Of a DNA stretch of 64,000 nt, positions 42,166-50,894 are shown piece after piece. The notes beneath the pieces are model-generated. The model searched no databases and was not told the DNA's origin. It was given only the letters and a program-made list of their open reading frames with translations. Each line of letters begins with the position of its first letter. The stretch's first letter is position 1. The translations under genes and the position numbers were made by a program. Source of the DNA: Stomatohabitans albus (GTDB lineage: Bacteria > Actinomycetota > Nitriliruptoria > Euzebyales > Euzebyaceae); assembly GCF_036336025.1 (NCBI RefSeq), contig NZ_JAYKKE010000002.1:303364-367363 (forward strand), in the 5' to 3' direction.

Positions 42166-44269
42166 TGCTCAAGAAGAAACAACCGATACGCCCCCCGCAC
42201 CACCACCCATGCGTGGCGGGCAAACTACCTATCCGTTTACCGCGCTCGTCGGGGTTGATGATCTCCGCCTGGCATTGTGCCTGAATGCAGTCAACCCTGA
42301 AATTGGCGGTGTGCTTGTGCGTGGTGAGAAGGGGACTGCAAAATCAACTGCAGTCCGTGGCCTCGCTGCGGTCCTTCCTGATGTTGAGGTTGTAGCAGGT
42401 GACCCGTATAGCCACGATCCTGCATCACCGGATGCGCCTACCGGTGCGGTAACCAGCCGTCCGGTCCGCATTGTTGAGCTTCCTGTGGGCGCAACCGAAG
42501 ACCGCCTTACTGGTTCTCTTGACCTTGAGCGCGCCCTATCTGAAGGTGCTGCAGCGTTTGAACCTGGGCTATTAGCCGCAGCACACCGAGGGATTTTGTA
42601 TGTTGACGAGGTGAACCTACTCGGTGACCACCTTGTCGATGTATTGCTCGACAGCGCAGCTATGGGTATCAACCGAGTTGAACGCGAAGGGGTCAGTGTC
42701 GTACACCCGGCCCGCTTCCAGCTTATTGGCACGATGAACCCAGAAGAAGGAGAGTTGCGGCCACAGTTACTTGACCGCTTTGGGCTTAGCGTCACCGTTT
42801 CAGCTAGCCGCGATCCCGAAGAACGTGCAGAAGTTGTTCGTCGGCGGTTAGCCTTTGATGCTGATCCAGTAGGGTTTGCTAAACCCTGGCAAGAAACGCA
42901 ATGCAATTTAGCAATGCGTATTGTTCGCGCCCGCGAACTGGTTCATGATGTCAACCTTAGTGACCAGCAATTGGAAAATATTGTGGCCTTGTGCGCACAT
43001 TTTGATGTTGATGGCTTGCGTGCTGACTTGGTTTGTGCCCGTACCGCAATGACGGTTGCCGCGTGGGAAGGTCGCCATGATGTGACCTTGGATGATGTTC
43101 GAACGGCAGCGCGGTTAGCGCTTGGACACCGTAAGCGTCGCGGTCCGTTTGAGGAACCAGGCATTGATGAGCAAGAGCTTGATGAGGCCATGCAAGACAT
43201 GGAAGATGATCTGCCCAATACGCCCGATGTCATGCCGCCGAATCAACCCCCGCAGCCCCCTGAAGGTGAGCAACAAGAACCACCGCTGTCACCCCCACCA
43301 GTGGAGGATCAGCCGGGAAAAGATGAGGGGGAGCCGCCTGCCTCCCCTCCGCAGTCTGATGCAGGCAAACCAGAATTAGCCCCCGATGCTGACGATTCAC
43401 CTGATGGGCCACAAACCCCACAGCCTGAACAAGTCATGGCGGTTGGTGAAACATTTATGCCCTTGGCCATTCGCCTGGCTGGACGCGGTGTTGGGGACTG
43501 GGGTCGCCGTAGCCCCGCAATTGGTGATCGTGGCCGTATTATCGGTAACCAAACCCAGGTCAACCATGATTTGGCGTTGGTGCCCACGCTCCGACGAGCT
43601 GCGATTCGCACGGCCGGCCAGGCCAATACCCGGGAGTATCAAGCACCTGTTGACCGCATCAGTCCACAGGATTGGCGGTCCAATATTCGCCAAGGACGAG
43701 AAGGCAATCTTGTGCTCTTCTGTGTTGATGCCAGTGGTTCAATGGCGGCCAAATCGCGTATGGAAGCGGTTAAAGGTGCCGTATTGAGTTTGCTGACTGA
43801 TGCGTATCAACGCCGTGACCGAATTGGGTTGATCGGATTTCGTGGCCAACACGCAAATGTACTTGTCCCTCCTACAACAAGTGTTGATCTTGCGGCTGGG
43901 CGGTTAAAGGAATTACCCACTGGTGGACGGACCCCACTCGCAGCTGGTCTTGAAAAGGCAGCTCAAGTCTTGGATGCGGAACGGATTCGTGATGCACGGC
44001 GTAGACAATTATTGGTCGTTATTAGTGATGGTCGGGCAACCTGGCCAAAGACTGGTGGCGTGGCAAACGCAATGCAAGCTGCTCGAGGGCTTGCCGGAAT
44101 GAAGGTTCCTGCCTTGGTGATTGATACTGAACAAGGCCATGTTCGCCTCGGTTTAGCAAGACAGTTGGCTGACACACTTGGGGCTGCCTATGTGCCCCTG
44201 GACACCCTAACGTCGGGTGGTTTACGTGAAATGATTATTGGGGCTACCCAGCCAGTTCAACTGCGATAG
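42155..44269 (+). CDS. Fused ChlI-ChlD (AAA+/VWA) cobaltochelatase subunit
   Basis: This 704-residue protein joins two chelatase subunits. Residues 20-350 are the AAA+ domain: Walker A GEKGTAKSTAVRG, Walker B GILYVDEVNLLGD, and the sensor region LIGTMNPEEGELRPQLLDRF. Residues 350-430 are a Pro/Glu/Asp-rich linker. Residues 490-700 form a VWA domain with the MIDAS sequence VDASGSMAAKSRM. Such fusions replace CobS and CobT in many actinobacteria and cyanobacteria, powering CobN. The ATG at 42155 has GGAGG eight bases upstream; the longer frame from 42041 crosses cbiX and is only translated through its Met-rich out-of-frame part. Mg-chelatase is unlikely since no bchH or chlorophyll genes are present. 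Confidence 0.92.
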   Translation: MSTDAQEETTDTPPAPPPMRGGQTTYPFTALVGVDDLRLALCLNAVNPEIGGVLVRGEKGTAKSTAVRGLAAVLPDVEVVAGDPYSHDPASPDAPTGAVTSRPVRIVELPVGATEDRLTGSLDLERALSEGAAAFEPGLLAAAHRGILYVDEVNLLGDHLVDVLLDSAAMGINRVEREGVSVVHPARFQLIGTMNPEEGELRPQLLDRFGLSVTVSASRDPEERAEVVRRRLAFDADPVGFAKPWQETQCNLAMRIVRARELVHDVNLSDQQLENIVALCAHFDVDGLRADLVCARTAMTVAAWEGRHDVTLDDVRTAARLALGHRKRRGPFEEPGIDEQELDEAMQDMEDDLPNTPDVMPPNQPPQPPEGEQQEPPLSPPPVEDQPGKDEGEPPASPPQSDAGKPELAPDADDSPDGPQTPQPEQVMAVGETFMPLAIRLAGRGVGDWGRRSPAIGDRGRIIGNQTQVNHDLALVPTLRRAAIRTAGQANTREYQAPVDRISPQDWRSNIRQGREGNLVLFCVDASGSMAAKSRMEAVKGAVLSLLTDAYQRRDRIGLIGFRGQHANVLVPPTTSVDLAAGRLKELPTGGRTPLAAGLEKAAQVLDAERIRDARRRQLLVVISDGRATWPKTGGVANAMQAARGLAGMKVPALVIDTEQGHVRLGLARQLADTLGAAYVPLDTLTSGGLREMIIGATQPVQLR

Positions 44270-44303
44270 AACTGCCCTGTCCAATCCAACCAAGGGAGGC
44301 TTC

Positions 44304-45149
44304 ATGGGACGCTTTGACCGGTATCGGGCACTGAATGAGGGCGAAACAAATAAGCCCTCATGGCCAATGGCCATTGGTTGGGCGATTGGCTTTTTCTCCA
44401 CCTTGCCAGCCGGTCCGCCTCAGGTGCGTAACCCTCACGCCAGAGATGTGTTCTCATTCTTGTTCGTCGGGGTTATGTTCGCCGTCATTTGGAGTGCGGT
44501 TGCAACCTTGATGCTGGTGATACCGAATGAGGAAGTTGGCACACTGATCACCGCTGCCGGGGTGATGAGTATTGACATCCTACTGACGGGCGGAATGCAC
44601 GCTGATGGCCTCGCAGATGTGGCTGATGGCCTTGCGGCCAAACGCTCAGGGAGTGATGTTAAACGAGCTATGGAAGACTCTGCAGTTGGTGCCGTAGGTG
44701 GAGCCTACCTGGTGGTGGCCTATATCGTACGTTTTGCGCTGCTCACGGCTGCGATCTACGCCATGGCCCCCTTTGGGGCTACGGTACTTATGATCGGACT
44801 CGCCCCGTTGGTCGGTCGTGGATTGGCAGGTATGGCGCTGCGGTCGGTCGCCCCATCAGAGGGTGGGCTTTCAGATCCCTTACGGTCGGTCATCCCATTC
44901 AACGGAGCTCTCCTTATGCTTGTTATTACGGCAGCACTCGGTGTAGGGGCGGCAAATCTGCTGCATTTTCCGCTTCTGATGGTGCTCGCCATCATGGGAA
45001 TCGCCACAGCTTCCGCTCTCTATCTCATTAATCGGGTGAGCAAAACGCTTGACGGGATTGGTGGTGGCGATATTTGCGGCACCGGCATTGTGGTTGCTGA
45101 AGCTATGGTCTGCCTTGGCTTGGCACTGAGTGGCCCCTACCTGTACTAA
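44304..45149 (+). CDS. cobS/cobV: Adenosylcobinamide-GDP ribazoletransferase (cobalamin synthase)
   Basis: This 281-residue integral membrane enzyme joins alpha-ribazole to adenosylcobinamide-GDP in the last assembly step. It has about seven hydrophobic segments and the family motif GGMHADGLADVADGLAAKRSG. The ATG at 44304 has GGGAGG upstream and gives the usual short cytoplasmic N-terminus. It ends the corrinoid operon, after which the AT-rich region begins. Genes for cobU, cobT, cobD, cobQ, cobA, cbiD and cbiJ/cobK are not present in this window. Confidence 0.93.
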   Translation: MGRFDRYRALNEGETNKPSWPMAIGWAIGFFSTLPAGPPQVRNPHARDVFSFLFVGVMFAVIWSAVATLMLVIPNEEVGTLITAAGVMSIDILLTGGMHADGLADVADGLAAKRSGSDVKRAMEDSAVGAVGGAYLVVAYIVRFALLTAAIYAMAPFGATVLMIGLAPLVGRGLAGMALRSVAPSEGGLSDPLRSVIPFNGALLMLVITAALGVGAANLLHFPLLMVLAIMGIATASALYLINRVSKTLDGIGGGDICGTGIVVAEAMVCLGLALSGPYLY

Positions 45150-45211
45150 GCAGTCACCAGGCGATCAGGTAGTCGTAAGTACAAAGAAATGAGGTAACTT
45201 TTGTTAGTAGC

Positions 45212-45296
45212 GGTTTCCTTATTACAAAAGTATTTTTGCAAATGCGGCCTGGTTCTAAGAGTCCGCATTTGAACTATCCCTCTAAATAAGGAAACC
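45212..45296 (+). repeat. Nested inverted repeats sequestering a ribosome-binding site
   Basis: The outer arms GGTTTCCTTATT (45212-45223) and AATAAGGAAACC (45285-45296) are perfect 12-bp complements. Inside, CAAATGCGG (45239-45247) and CCGCATTTG (45263-45271) form a 9-bp stem. The distal outer arm contains the AAGGA Shine-Dalgarno sequence for the frame at 45301. The RNA could therefore hide the ribosome-binding site when folded. Confidence 0.6.
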
Positions 45297-45300
45297 AACC

Positions 45301-45705
45301 ATAAAGTATACCATTTTGGCAGCTACTGCTGCAATCGTAATTTCGTTGCTGCCGTTTAATGCAATCGCTGAATCGATCACTGGAGCATCTGGTATTGACG
45401 CGAGCGCGGGTTCTGAATACGTCATCGACGACGTTTTGGAAGGTCCTCAGGTATTTAGCGATGCAGAAATTGCTGAACAACAGGATATTGAAGCGAATGC
45501 GATCGGTGGATGGGTTGAAGGCAAAGGCTACTTCACCAATGACGAATCAGTATTCTCAATCAAAGACCGCAATGCCAGCTCTCCGCTTGGAGACTCATCC
45601 AAGAGTTATGAATAAAGAACTCTTGAAGAAAATAAACTAACAACAAATGCTGAAGTTACATTTGGACCATTCCCTAACTATAGAGATAAATTTATATCTA
45701 TATAA
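45301..45705 (+). pseudogene. Decayed secreted-protein gene with ATA at the start position and an internal stop
   Basis: Read from ATA at 45301, the frame begins with a good Sec signal peptide: a Lys at position 2, the hydrophobic run TILAATAAIVISLLPF and an AIA cleavage site near residue 23. AAGGA lies eight bases before this ATA, ideal spacing. The first conventional codon, TTG at 45316, lies 23 bases from that site and would remove the charged start. The frame runs to a TAA at 45613, then continues in frame with plausible sequence (ENKLTTNAEVTFGPFPN) to a TAA at 45703. The simplest reading is a gene that lost its ATG and gained a stop. A genuine AUA start giving a 104-residue protein is the alternative. 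The product is unrecognised. The region is much richer in A+T than its neighbours. Confidence 0.55.
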
Positions 45706-45729
45706 AAAGAATGGTTAGGTAGTTAGTAA

Positions 45730-45807
45730 AAGCCATTTTAGAATAGCGTAATTTACGCTTATGGCTTACTTCATGGATTGCCTACGAAGATATTTAATAG
45801 GCAATCC
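45730..45807. repeat. Two compact hairpins in the AT-rich region
   Basis: A nested hairpin is formed by AAGCCAT/ATGGCTT (45730-45736, 45761-45767) enclosing AGCGTAA-T-TTACGCT (45745-45759). Next to it GGATTGCCT (45775-45783) pairs with AGGCAATCC (45799-45807). They may be degenerate terminators or relics of a mobile-element end. No T-run or transposase accompanies them. Confidence 0.5.
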
Positions 45808-45844
45808 TCTAAAGTATATATAAATAATATTTTAGGAATAATAG

Positions 45845-46084
45845 AGAATATATGTTGATTACTATGCGTGTGGTTTCAAGCTCAATAATTCCTCACGGAA
45901 GAGAGCTATCGTATGGACAGGCCAAAAAGGAAGTAAAAAATATACTGATAAATGTAGATTTACAAAGTACGACTTTCTTGATACTGATTCTAGTCGTAAG
46001 ATTCAATATATTAATATCAGAAATAGCTATATTTTTTGGAATAGTATCTATCTTCTATCTGGTTTAATAATCATTGTATTGTGA
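45845..46084 (+). pseudogene. Start-less reading frame, probable C-terminal gene remnant
   Basis: From the TAG at 45842 to a TGA at 46082 this frame is open for 79 codons without ATG, GTG or TTG near its beginning. Its translation is protein-like: Gly/Lys/Tyr-rich (WTGQKGSKKYTDKCRFTKYD), then DTDSSRKIQYINIRN and a terminal hydrophobic helix IYLLSGLIIIVL. An overlapping frame with an ATG at 45852 gives a less natural, hydrophobic product. The remnant could be the 3' part of the decayed gene upstream or a separate one. No homologue is recognised. Confidence 0.4.
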
Positions 46085-46178
46085 AGTGGGCCAATCGTAC
46101 GCGCCGCTAGACATGCCAGGCGCACCAATATGGCCCCTCGGCCTACCGAACCCCAAGAGTGACTGAACCTCAAGAGTG

Positions 46179-47129
46179 CTAGCGGTTGGCGCGACTCAGC
46201 AACGCTTTTGCGGTATCCCAATCAATCACAAGATCTGTTGCTACACCAGCACGCAACGCCCCTAACAGGGGAGCAGCCTTGGTAGGTCCAGACACGACAC
46301 AGATACGGCGAGGCACCTCCGCAAGTTGTGCAGGTGTGTATCCCGTGGCGCCTTGGTTAATGGGAATATCCTCATAGGTTCCATCTTCACGCAGCATCAC
46401 CGTACACACATCACCCACAACACCTTGTTGGCGTAACGCAAGCATGTCCTTTTCGTCTAAGTAGCCATTGGCATAGACATGACTAATGGTTGGGCCACTC
46501 AAGACGCCTACGCTAAACAGGGCAACCGTCATTTTAGATTGCACTTCAAGAACAGCCTTAACAGAACGTTCTTGCCACATCAGTTCTTTGGTCTTGGGAT
46601 TATCAAAGAACGCCGGTACCGGGAAATACACAATCCGAGCGTCCATTTTGGTTGCCATATTGGTGAGGAGGTCACCAACCCAAGGAATCCCACTGTTGCG
46701 AGTGTTAACTGCCCCATTGATCTGCACCAGCGTTAACCCAGGAATGGGATGGGCATTGAGTTGTTCAGAGACATTGACGATCGTTGTACCCCACGCGATA
46801 CCTACCACATCGTCAGGGGTCAAGATATTGACTAAGAGATCGCCGGCCACTTGGGTCACGCGGCGTAACCGCTGATTGGCCGATGCATTGGCCGGGAGAT
46901 GCACGACCCTGGCGTTCACGCCGAACCGATCGGATAGCTCTCTGTCCATGGGGCTGCTTACGGCAGGTTGGCGCACCTTGACCTGAACCACACCAAGATC
47001 TCTTGCTTCACTCAACATTCTGGAAATCGTTGAGCGCGAAACACCCATATCTCTTGCGATGGCCTGCATCGTTTCGTTATGCAGCCAGTACCGGGTAGCA
47101 ACCTCGATCATGGTCGTGTCAGATGCCAT
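46179..47129 (-). CDS. SorC/DeoR-type sugar-responsive transcriptional regulator
   Basis: This 316-residue regulator has an N-terminal helix-turn-helix (MQAIARDMGVSRSTISRMLSEARDLG) and a C-terminal SorC sugar-phosphate-binding domain (residues 60-310: LPANASANQRLRRVTQVAGDL, GIAWGTTIVNVSEQL, VSGPTKAAPLLGALRAG). SorC regulators are tetramers that bind phosphorylated sugars or polyols. It is divergent from glpD, and the 161-base gap holds repeated TGCACA-like motifs. It most likely controls glpD-glpK, perhaps also the PTS genes, with a phosphorylated intermediate as inducer. Confidence 0.92.
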   Translation of the reverse strand: MASDTTMIEVATRYWLHNETMQAIARDMGVSRSTISRMLSEARDLGVVQVKVRQPAVSSPMDRELSDRFGVNARVVHLPANASANQRLRRVTQVAGDLLVNILTPDDVVGIAWGTTIVNVSEQLNAHPIPGLTLVQINGAVNTRNSGIPWVGDLLTNMATKMDARIVYFPVPAFFDNPKTKELMWQERSVKAVLEVQSKMTVALFSVGVLSGPTISHVYANGYLDEKDMLALRQQGVVGDVCTVMLREDGTYEDIPINQGATGYTPAQLAEVPRRICVVSGPTKAAPLLGALRAGVATDLVIDWDTAKALLSRANR

Positions 47130-47166
47130 TGACAGCCCTCCATACGGTGAATATTGGAAACCGCTA

Positions 47167-47234
47167 TTGTGCGCTCATATGCATGGTTAGTCAAACGTGC
47201 GGGTGCACATATGTATTTCACTTTGCACATTTTG
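47167..47234. promoter_or_regulatory. Candidate operator region between the SorC regulator and glpD
   Basis: Three related words occur: TTGTGCGCTCATATGCA (47167-47183), GGTGCACATATGTA (47202-47215) and TTTGCACATTTTG (47222-47234). They share GTGC/GCACA and CATATG elements and are spaced about three to four helical turns overall. This is consistent with SorC-family binding, but no consensus is proven. Confidence 0.35.
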
Positions 47235-47290
47235 TTCATCGGCGGTTGTATAGGACTACCTAACAACTGTTCTACAAGAAGGCACATCCC

Positions 47291-49036
47291 ATGCATTCAA
47301 CCTCCCTCAATCCAACGCAACGCGCGAACGCACTTGATCGTCTTGCAACGGTGGAATACGACATTTTGGTGATCGGTGGTGGGATTACCGGTGCTGGTAT
47401 CGCCCTTGATGCCCAGAGCCGGGGGTATCGCACTGGCATTGTGGAAGCCCAAGACTGGGCAAGTGGCACCTCAAGCCGTTCGAGTCGCATGATGCACGGT
47501 GGGTTGCGGTACCTGTACCAGCTTGACTTTCCGTTGGTCAGTGAAGCCCTGCGTGAACGTGGATTGCTGATGTCCACGATCGCCCCACATCTGGTACGGC
47601 CTCAACCGTTCCTATGGCCGCTGAAGACACCCGTTATTGAACGCTCCTATTCAGCGGTGGGCGTAGGTATGTACGACGCGTTGGCTGTGGCAGGTGCGTT
47701 GGGCAAGCGCATTGTTCCGACACAAAAGCACTACAACCGTGAGGAAACGAAAGAGCTCTTCCCTTCCGTAGATGAAAGCCTCATCGTAGGCTCCATTCAG
47801 TATTACGACAGTCGCGTTGATGATGCACGCATGGTGATTGCCACGGTTCGCGCCGCAGTCGGCTACGGTGCAGATGCGGTCAGTCGCTGCCAAGTCATTG
47901 GGTTTGAAAAGAATGAAGATGGCCGTGTTGTTGCCGCATTAGCCATTGACCTCGAAACGATGACTGAGTTCAAGATTCGAGCCAAGCACTTCATTCAAGC
48001 TGCAGGTGTGTGGACCGAAGAGATTCAACATATGGCCACACCAGATGGTGGATTGCAGGTACTAGCATCCAAGGGCATTCATATCTTGGTACCCCGTGAC
48101 AAGATCAAAGCGAAAACCGGTATGTTCCTGCGTACCGAAAAGAGCGTCCTATTTATCATCCCATGGCAGTACTACTGGGTGATTGGCACGACAGACACCG
48201 CGTGGCATGAACAACTCCGGAACCCTGTACCCACGGCTGAAGATATTGATTATGTCATTGAACATGCGAATGTGATGCTCAATGAGGAAGACAAAATCAC
48301 GCGTGATGATGTCATTGGTACCTACGCCGGGTTACGTCCACTCTTACAGCCAAAGGTTAAAGAAGGTTCGAATAAGGATTCAACGAAGGTCAGTCGCGAA
48401 CACACCACCATTGAAGTTACCCCTGGCCTTATCGCCATCGCTGGCGGCAAGTACACGACCTATCGCGTGATGGCGAAAGATGCGGTAGATATGGCTATCG
48501 GTGACGTTGAAGCCCGTCGCCATCCCTCCCGCACAGAAACGATTGGGGTTGTTGGTGCTGATGGGTTTGATGCGATCAAGGCCCAAGTACACGACCTTCA
48601 AGGTGACCTCGGTATTGATGAATCAACGTTGCGTCACCTCCTTGGGCGCTACGGCTCAGAAGTTGAAGTGATCTTTGATCTAATCCGTGAAAACCCAGCG
48701 TTAGGAGAGCGGTTGGAGGCCTGCCCGTGGTACCTGAAAGCAGAAATTGCGATGGCAGTACTTCATGAAGGCGCGTTGCACTTAGAAGATATCTTTATCC
48801 AACGTGTCCGCCTGAATAGTGAGACTCGTGACCGTGGTGCTGGAGCGGTTGACCAGGTACTTGAGATTATTGCGCCAATCATGGGTTGGAATGATGCTCG
48901 TATTCAGGAGGAACGTACCAATTATTTGAACCGTGTGAAGGCAGAATTATTGGCGGAACGCCAGACCAATGATGCTGGAGCATCTGCTGCTCGTGGTCAG
49001 GCGAAGGAAATGGTGCCCATGTTGGGGGGCAACTAG
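47291..49036 (+). CDS. glpD: Glycerol-3-phosphate dehydrogenase (FAD, GlpD)
   Basis: This 581-residue flavoprotein oxidises sn-glycerol-3-phosphate to dihydroxyacetone phosphate at the membrane, passing electrons to quinone. The FAD site is ILVIGGGITGAGIALDAQSRG, followed by SRSSRMMHGGLRYL. Conserved blocks GLRPLLQPKVKEG and GGKYTTYRVMAKDAVD are present, with the C-terminal helical cap. A AGAAGG ribosome-binding site precedes the ATG. It lies 94 bases before glpK. EryB of erythritol catabolism belongs to the same family, so another polyol phosphate is possible given the downstream genes. Confidence 0.93.
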   Translation: MHSTSLNPTQRANALDRLATVEYDILVIGGGITGAGIALDAQSRGYRTGIVEAQDWASGTSSRSSRMMHGGLRYLYQLDFPLVSEALRERGLLMSTIAPHLVRPQPFLWPLKTPVIERSYSAVGVGMYDALAVAGALGKRIVPTQKHYNREETKELFPSVDESLIVGSIQYYDSRVDDARMVIATVRAAVGYGADAVSRCQVIGFEKNEDGRVVAALAIDLETMTEFKIRAKHFIQAAGVWTEEIQHMATPDGGLQVLASKGIHILVPRDKIKAKTGMFLRTEKSVLFIIPWQYYWVIGTTDTAWHEQLRNPVPTAEDIDYVIEHANVMLNEEDKITRDDVIGTYAGLRPLLQPKVKEGSNKDSTKVSREHTTIEVTPGLIAIAGGKYTTYRVMAKDAVDMAIGDVEARRHPSRTETIGVVGADGFDAIKAQVHDLQGDLGIDESTLRHLLGRYGSEVEVIFDLIRENPALGERLEACPWYLKAEIAMAVLHEGALHLEDIFIQRVRLNSETRDRGAGAVDQVLEIIAPIMGWNDARIQEERTNYLNRVKAELLAERQTNDAGASAARGQAKEMVPMLGGN

Positions 49037-49130
49037 CCCCGTACAGGACTTTTAAGGAATTGCGTTCCATACCCCTAGTCCGATAGAACTACAGAGAGAC
49101 ATCCCTTCGACTGCTCAAAAAGGAGCATCT

Positions 49131-50663
49131 ATGAGTGACCACAAGTACGTCCTGGCTATTGACCAGGGCACCACGTCCAGCCGTGCCATTGTTTTCAATC
49201 ATGGCGGGCAGATCGTTTCCGTCGGCCAGATGGAACATGAACAGATTTTCCCGAAGGCTGGATGGGTTGAACACAATCCTGAGGAGGTCTGGGATAACGT
49301 CCGCGCGGTTATCGGTCAAGTACTTGCAGATTGCCAGGCAAATAAAGACCAGATTGCAGCCATTGGTATTACTAACCAGCGTGAAACAACCGTTGTGTGG
49401 GACAAAAATACAGGGAAGCCGGTATATAACGCCATCGTTTGGCAAGACACTCGCACGCAGAAGATCTGTGATCGCTTGGCAGGGGATGAAGGTCCAGATA
49501 AGTACAAGAAGAAGGTCGGGTTGCCACTGGCTACCTATTTCTCCGGTCCAAAAGTGATTTGGATTCTTGAGAATGTCGAAGGTGCACGTGAGAAAGCCGA
49601 GGCTGGTGACCTGTTGATGGGCACCATGGACTGCTTCTTAATCTGGCACCTATCAGGTGGTCCTGACGGTGGCAAGCACGTTACTGATGTAACCAACGCA
49701 AGCCGAACCATGCTGATGAACCTGGAAACCCTTGACTGGGATGACGAGATTATCGCTGACTTTGGCATCCCCAAGTCCATGCTGCCTACCATTACCTCCT
49801 CATCAGAGGTCTTTGCCGAAGGGCGTCCGACAGGTCTGCTTCCTGGCGTACCTATCTCTGGCAACCTTGGTGACCAGCAGGCAGCAACCTTTGGTCAAGC
49901 CTGTTTTGAAAAAGGTATGGCTAAGAACACCTACGGCACGGGTAACTTCATGCTCATCAACACGGGTAATGAGATCGTGCCAAGTGAAAACGGCCTGTTA
50001 ACAACTGTTTGTTACAAGATGGGTGATGACAAGGCCGTATATGCCTTGGAAGGCTCTATTGCGGTCACTGGCTCCCTGGTGCAGTGGTTACGTGACAATT
50101 TGAAGATGTTTGATAGCGCACCAGAAATTGAAGCCTTGGCCAACACCGTGGAAGACAACGGTGGTTGCTACTTCGTTCCCGCCTTCTCCGGGTTATTCGC
50201 CCCGTATTGGCGTTCTGATGCTCGTGGTGCAATTGTTGGCCTTACGCGTTACGTCAATCGTGGCCATATTGCCCGCGCGGTCTTGGAAGCGACCGCGTTC
50301 CAGACCGCCGAAGTGCTTGATGCCATGAATGCTGATTCTGGGGTGCCACTTACCGAGCTGAAAGTAGACGGTGGGATGACGGCCAATGACACCTTGATGC
50401 AGTTCCAAGCCGACATTCTCGGAGTACCCGTGGTGAAGCCCGTCGTAGCTGAAACAACAGCCCTCGGAGCCGCTTATGCTGCAGGTTTGGCAGTCGGGTT
50501 CTGGGAATCAACCCAAGATGTGATTGACAATTGGGTTGAAGATAAGCGTTGGATACCTTCAATGGATAAGGACGCACGCGACCGGACGTATCGCTTATGG
50601 AAGAAAGCCGTCACTCGTACCCTTGATTGGGTCGATGAGGACGTTGAGGCGGCAAGTATCTAA
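49131..50663 (+). CDS. glpK: Glycerol kinase
   Basis: This 510-residue FGGY kinase phosphorylates glycerol to sn-glycerol-3-phosphate. The start [16 protein letters not shown], the glycerol-site segment [30 protein letters not shown] and the second FGGY motif [25 protein letters not shown] are all present. Residues GYVLEGS-like [19 protein letters not shown] complete the pattern. AAAGGAGCATCT precedes the ATG. It ends at an 11-bp terminator. No glpF aquaporin gene is visible here. Confidence 0.95.
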   Translation: MSDHKYVLAIDQGTTSSRAIVFNHGGQIVSVGQMEHEQIFPKAGWVEHNPEEVWDNVRAVIGQVLADCQANKDQIAAIGITNQRETTVVWDKNTGKPVYNAIVWQDTRTQKICDRLAGDEGPDKYKKKVGLPLATYFSGPKVIWILENVEGAREKAEAGDLLMGTMDCFLIWHLSGGPDGGKHVTDVTNASRTMLMNLETLDWDDEIIADFGIPKSMLPTITSSSEVFAEGRPTGLLPGVPISGNLGDQQAATFGQACFEKGMAKNTYGTGNFMLINTGNEIVPSENGLLTTVCYKMGDDKAVYALEGSIAVTGSLVQWLRDNLKMFDSAPEIEALANTVEDNGGCYFVPAFSGLFAPYWRSDARGAIVGLTRYVNRGHIARAVLEATAFQTAEVLDAMNADSGVPLTELKVDGGMTANDTLMQFQADILGVPVVKPVVAETTALGAAYAAGLAVGFWESTQDVIDNWVEDKRWIPSMDKDARDRTYRLWKKAVTRTLDWVDEDVEAASI

Positions 50664-50680
50664 CTCGCCTACCTTATTGC

Positions 50681-50712
50681 ATGGCCCACAGCATGTCTGT
50701 GGGCCATTGTTA
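50681..50712 (+). terminator. Terminator after glpK
   Basis: ATGGCCCACAG (50681-50691) and CTGTGGGCCAT (50697-50707) are a perfect 11-bp stem with a five-base loop, followed by TGTTAT. It separates glpDK from the PTS operon. Confidence 0.8.
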
Positions 50713-50804
50713 TACCGCTATACCTGTCATTTGGCGATAACAGACCACTGATAGGTCAGCCCCTTTTGCCTGGTTAGTACGACAAAAATGAATAAACATT
50801 GGCC

Positions 50805-50833
50805 TGTGAATTTGACACAGAACTTTGTGAATT
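50805..50833 (+). promoter_or_regulatory. Direct repeats and -35 element upstream of the PTS operon
   Basis: TGTGAATT occurs at 50805-50812 and 50826-50833, exactly 21 bases (two helical turns) apart, with TTGACA (50812-50817) overlapping the first copy. Two tandem words this spaced around a -35 suggest an operator, possibly for the DeoR-type or SorC-type regulator nearby. No clear -10 is seen. Confidence 0.4.
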
Positions 50834-50859
50834 GCCACGATCACTTCAAGTAACTCAAT

Positions 50860-50875
50860 CCCCCAGGTTTGGGGG
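50860..50875 (+). repeat. Short GC hairpin in the PTS operon leader
   Basis: CCCCCA (50860-50865) and TGGGGG (50870-50875) pair around GGTT, 20 bases before the EIIB start codon. It may influence translation of the first PTS gene. Confidence 0.35.
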
Positions 50876-50894
50876 TGATCTGAAGGGAAGCGCA

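Noticed and set aside
42229-42906. Minus-strand frame of 225 codons opposite the ChlI domain
   Set aside because: Antisense to a conserved AAA+ domain, Arg/Ser/Pro-rich and without motifs.
30715-45149. Magnesium chelatase/chlorophyll-type locus
   Set aside because: The large subunit is CobN-like, and every neighbour is a corrin-ring enzyme, so the ChlI-ChlD fusion belongs to cobalt insertion.
45852-46067. 71-codon frame with an ATG in the AT-rich region
   Set aside because: The neighbouring frame without a start is more protein-like over the same DNA, and this one gives an unnatural mix of Ile/Leu/Val. Not called as a gene.
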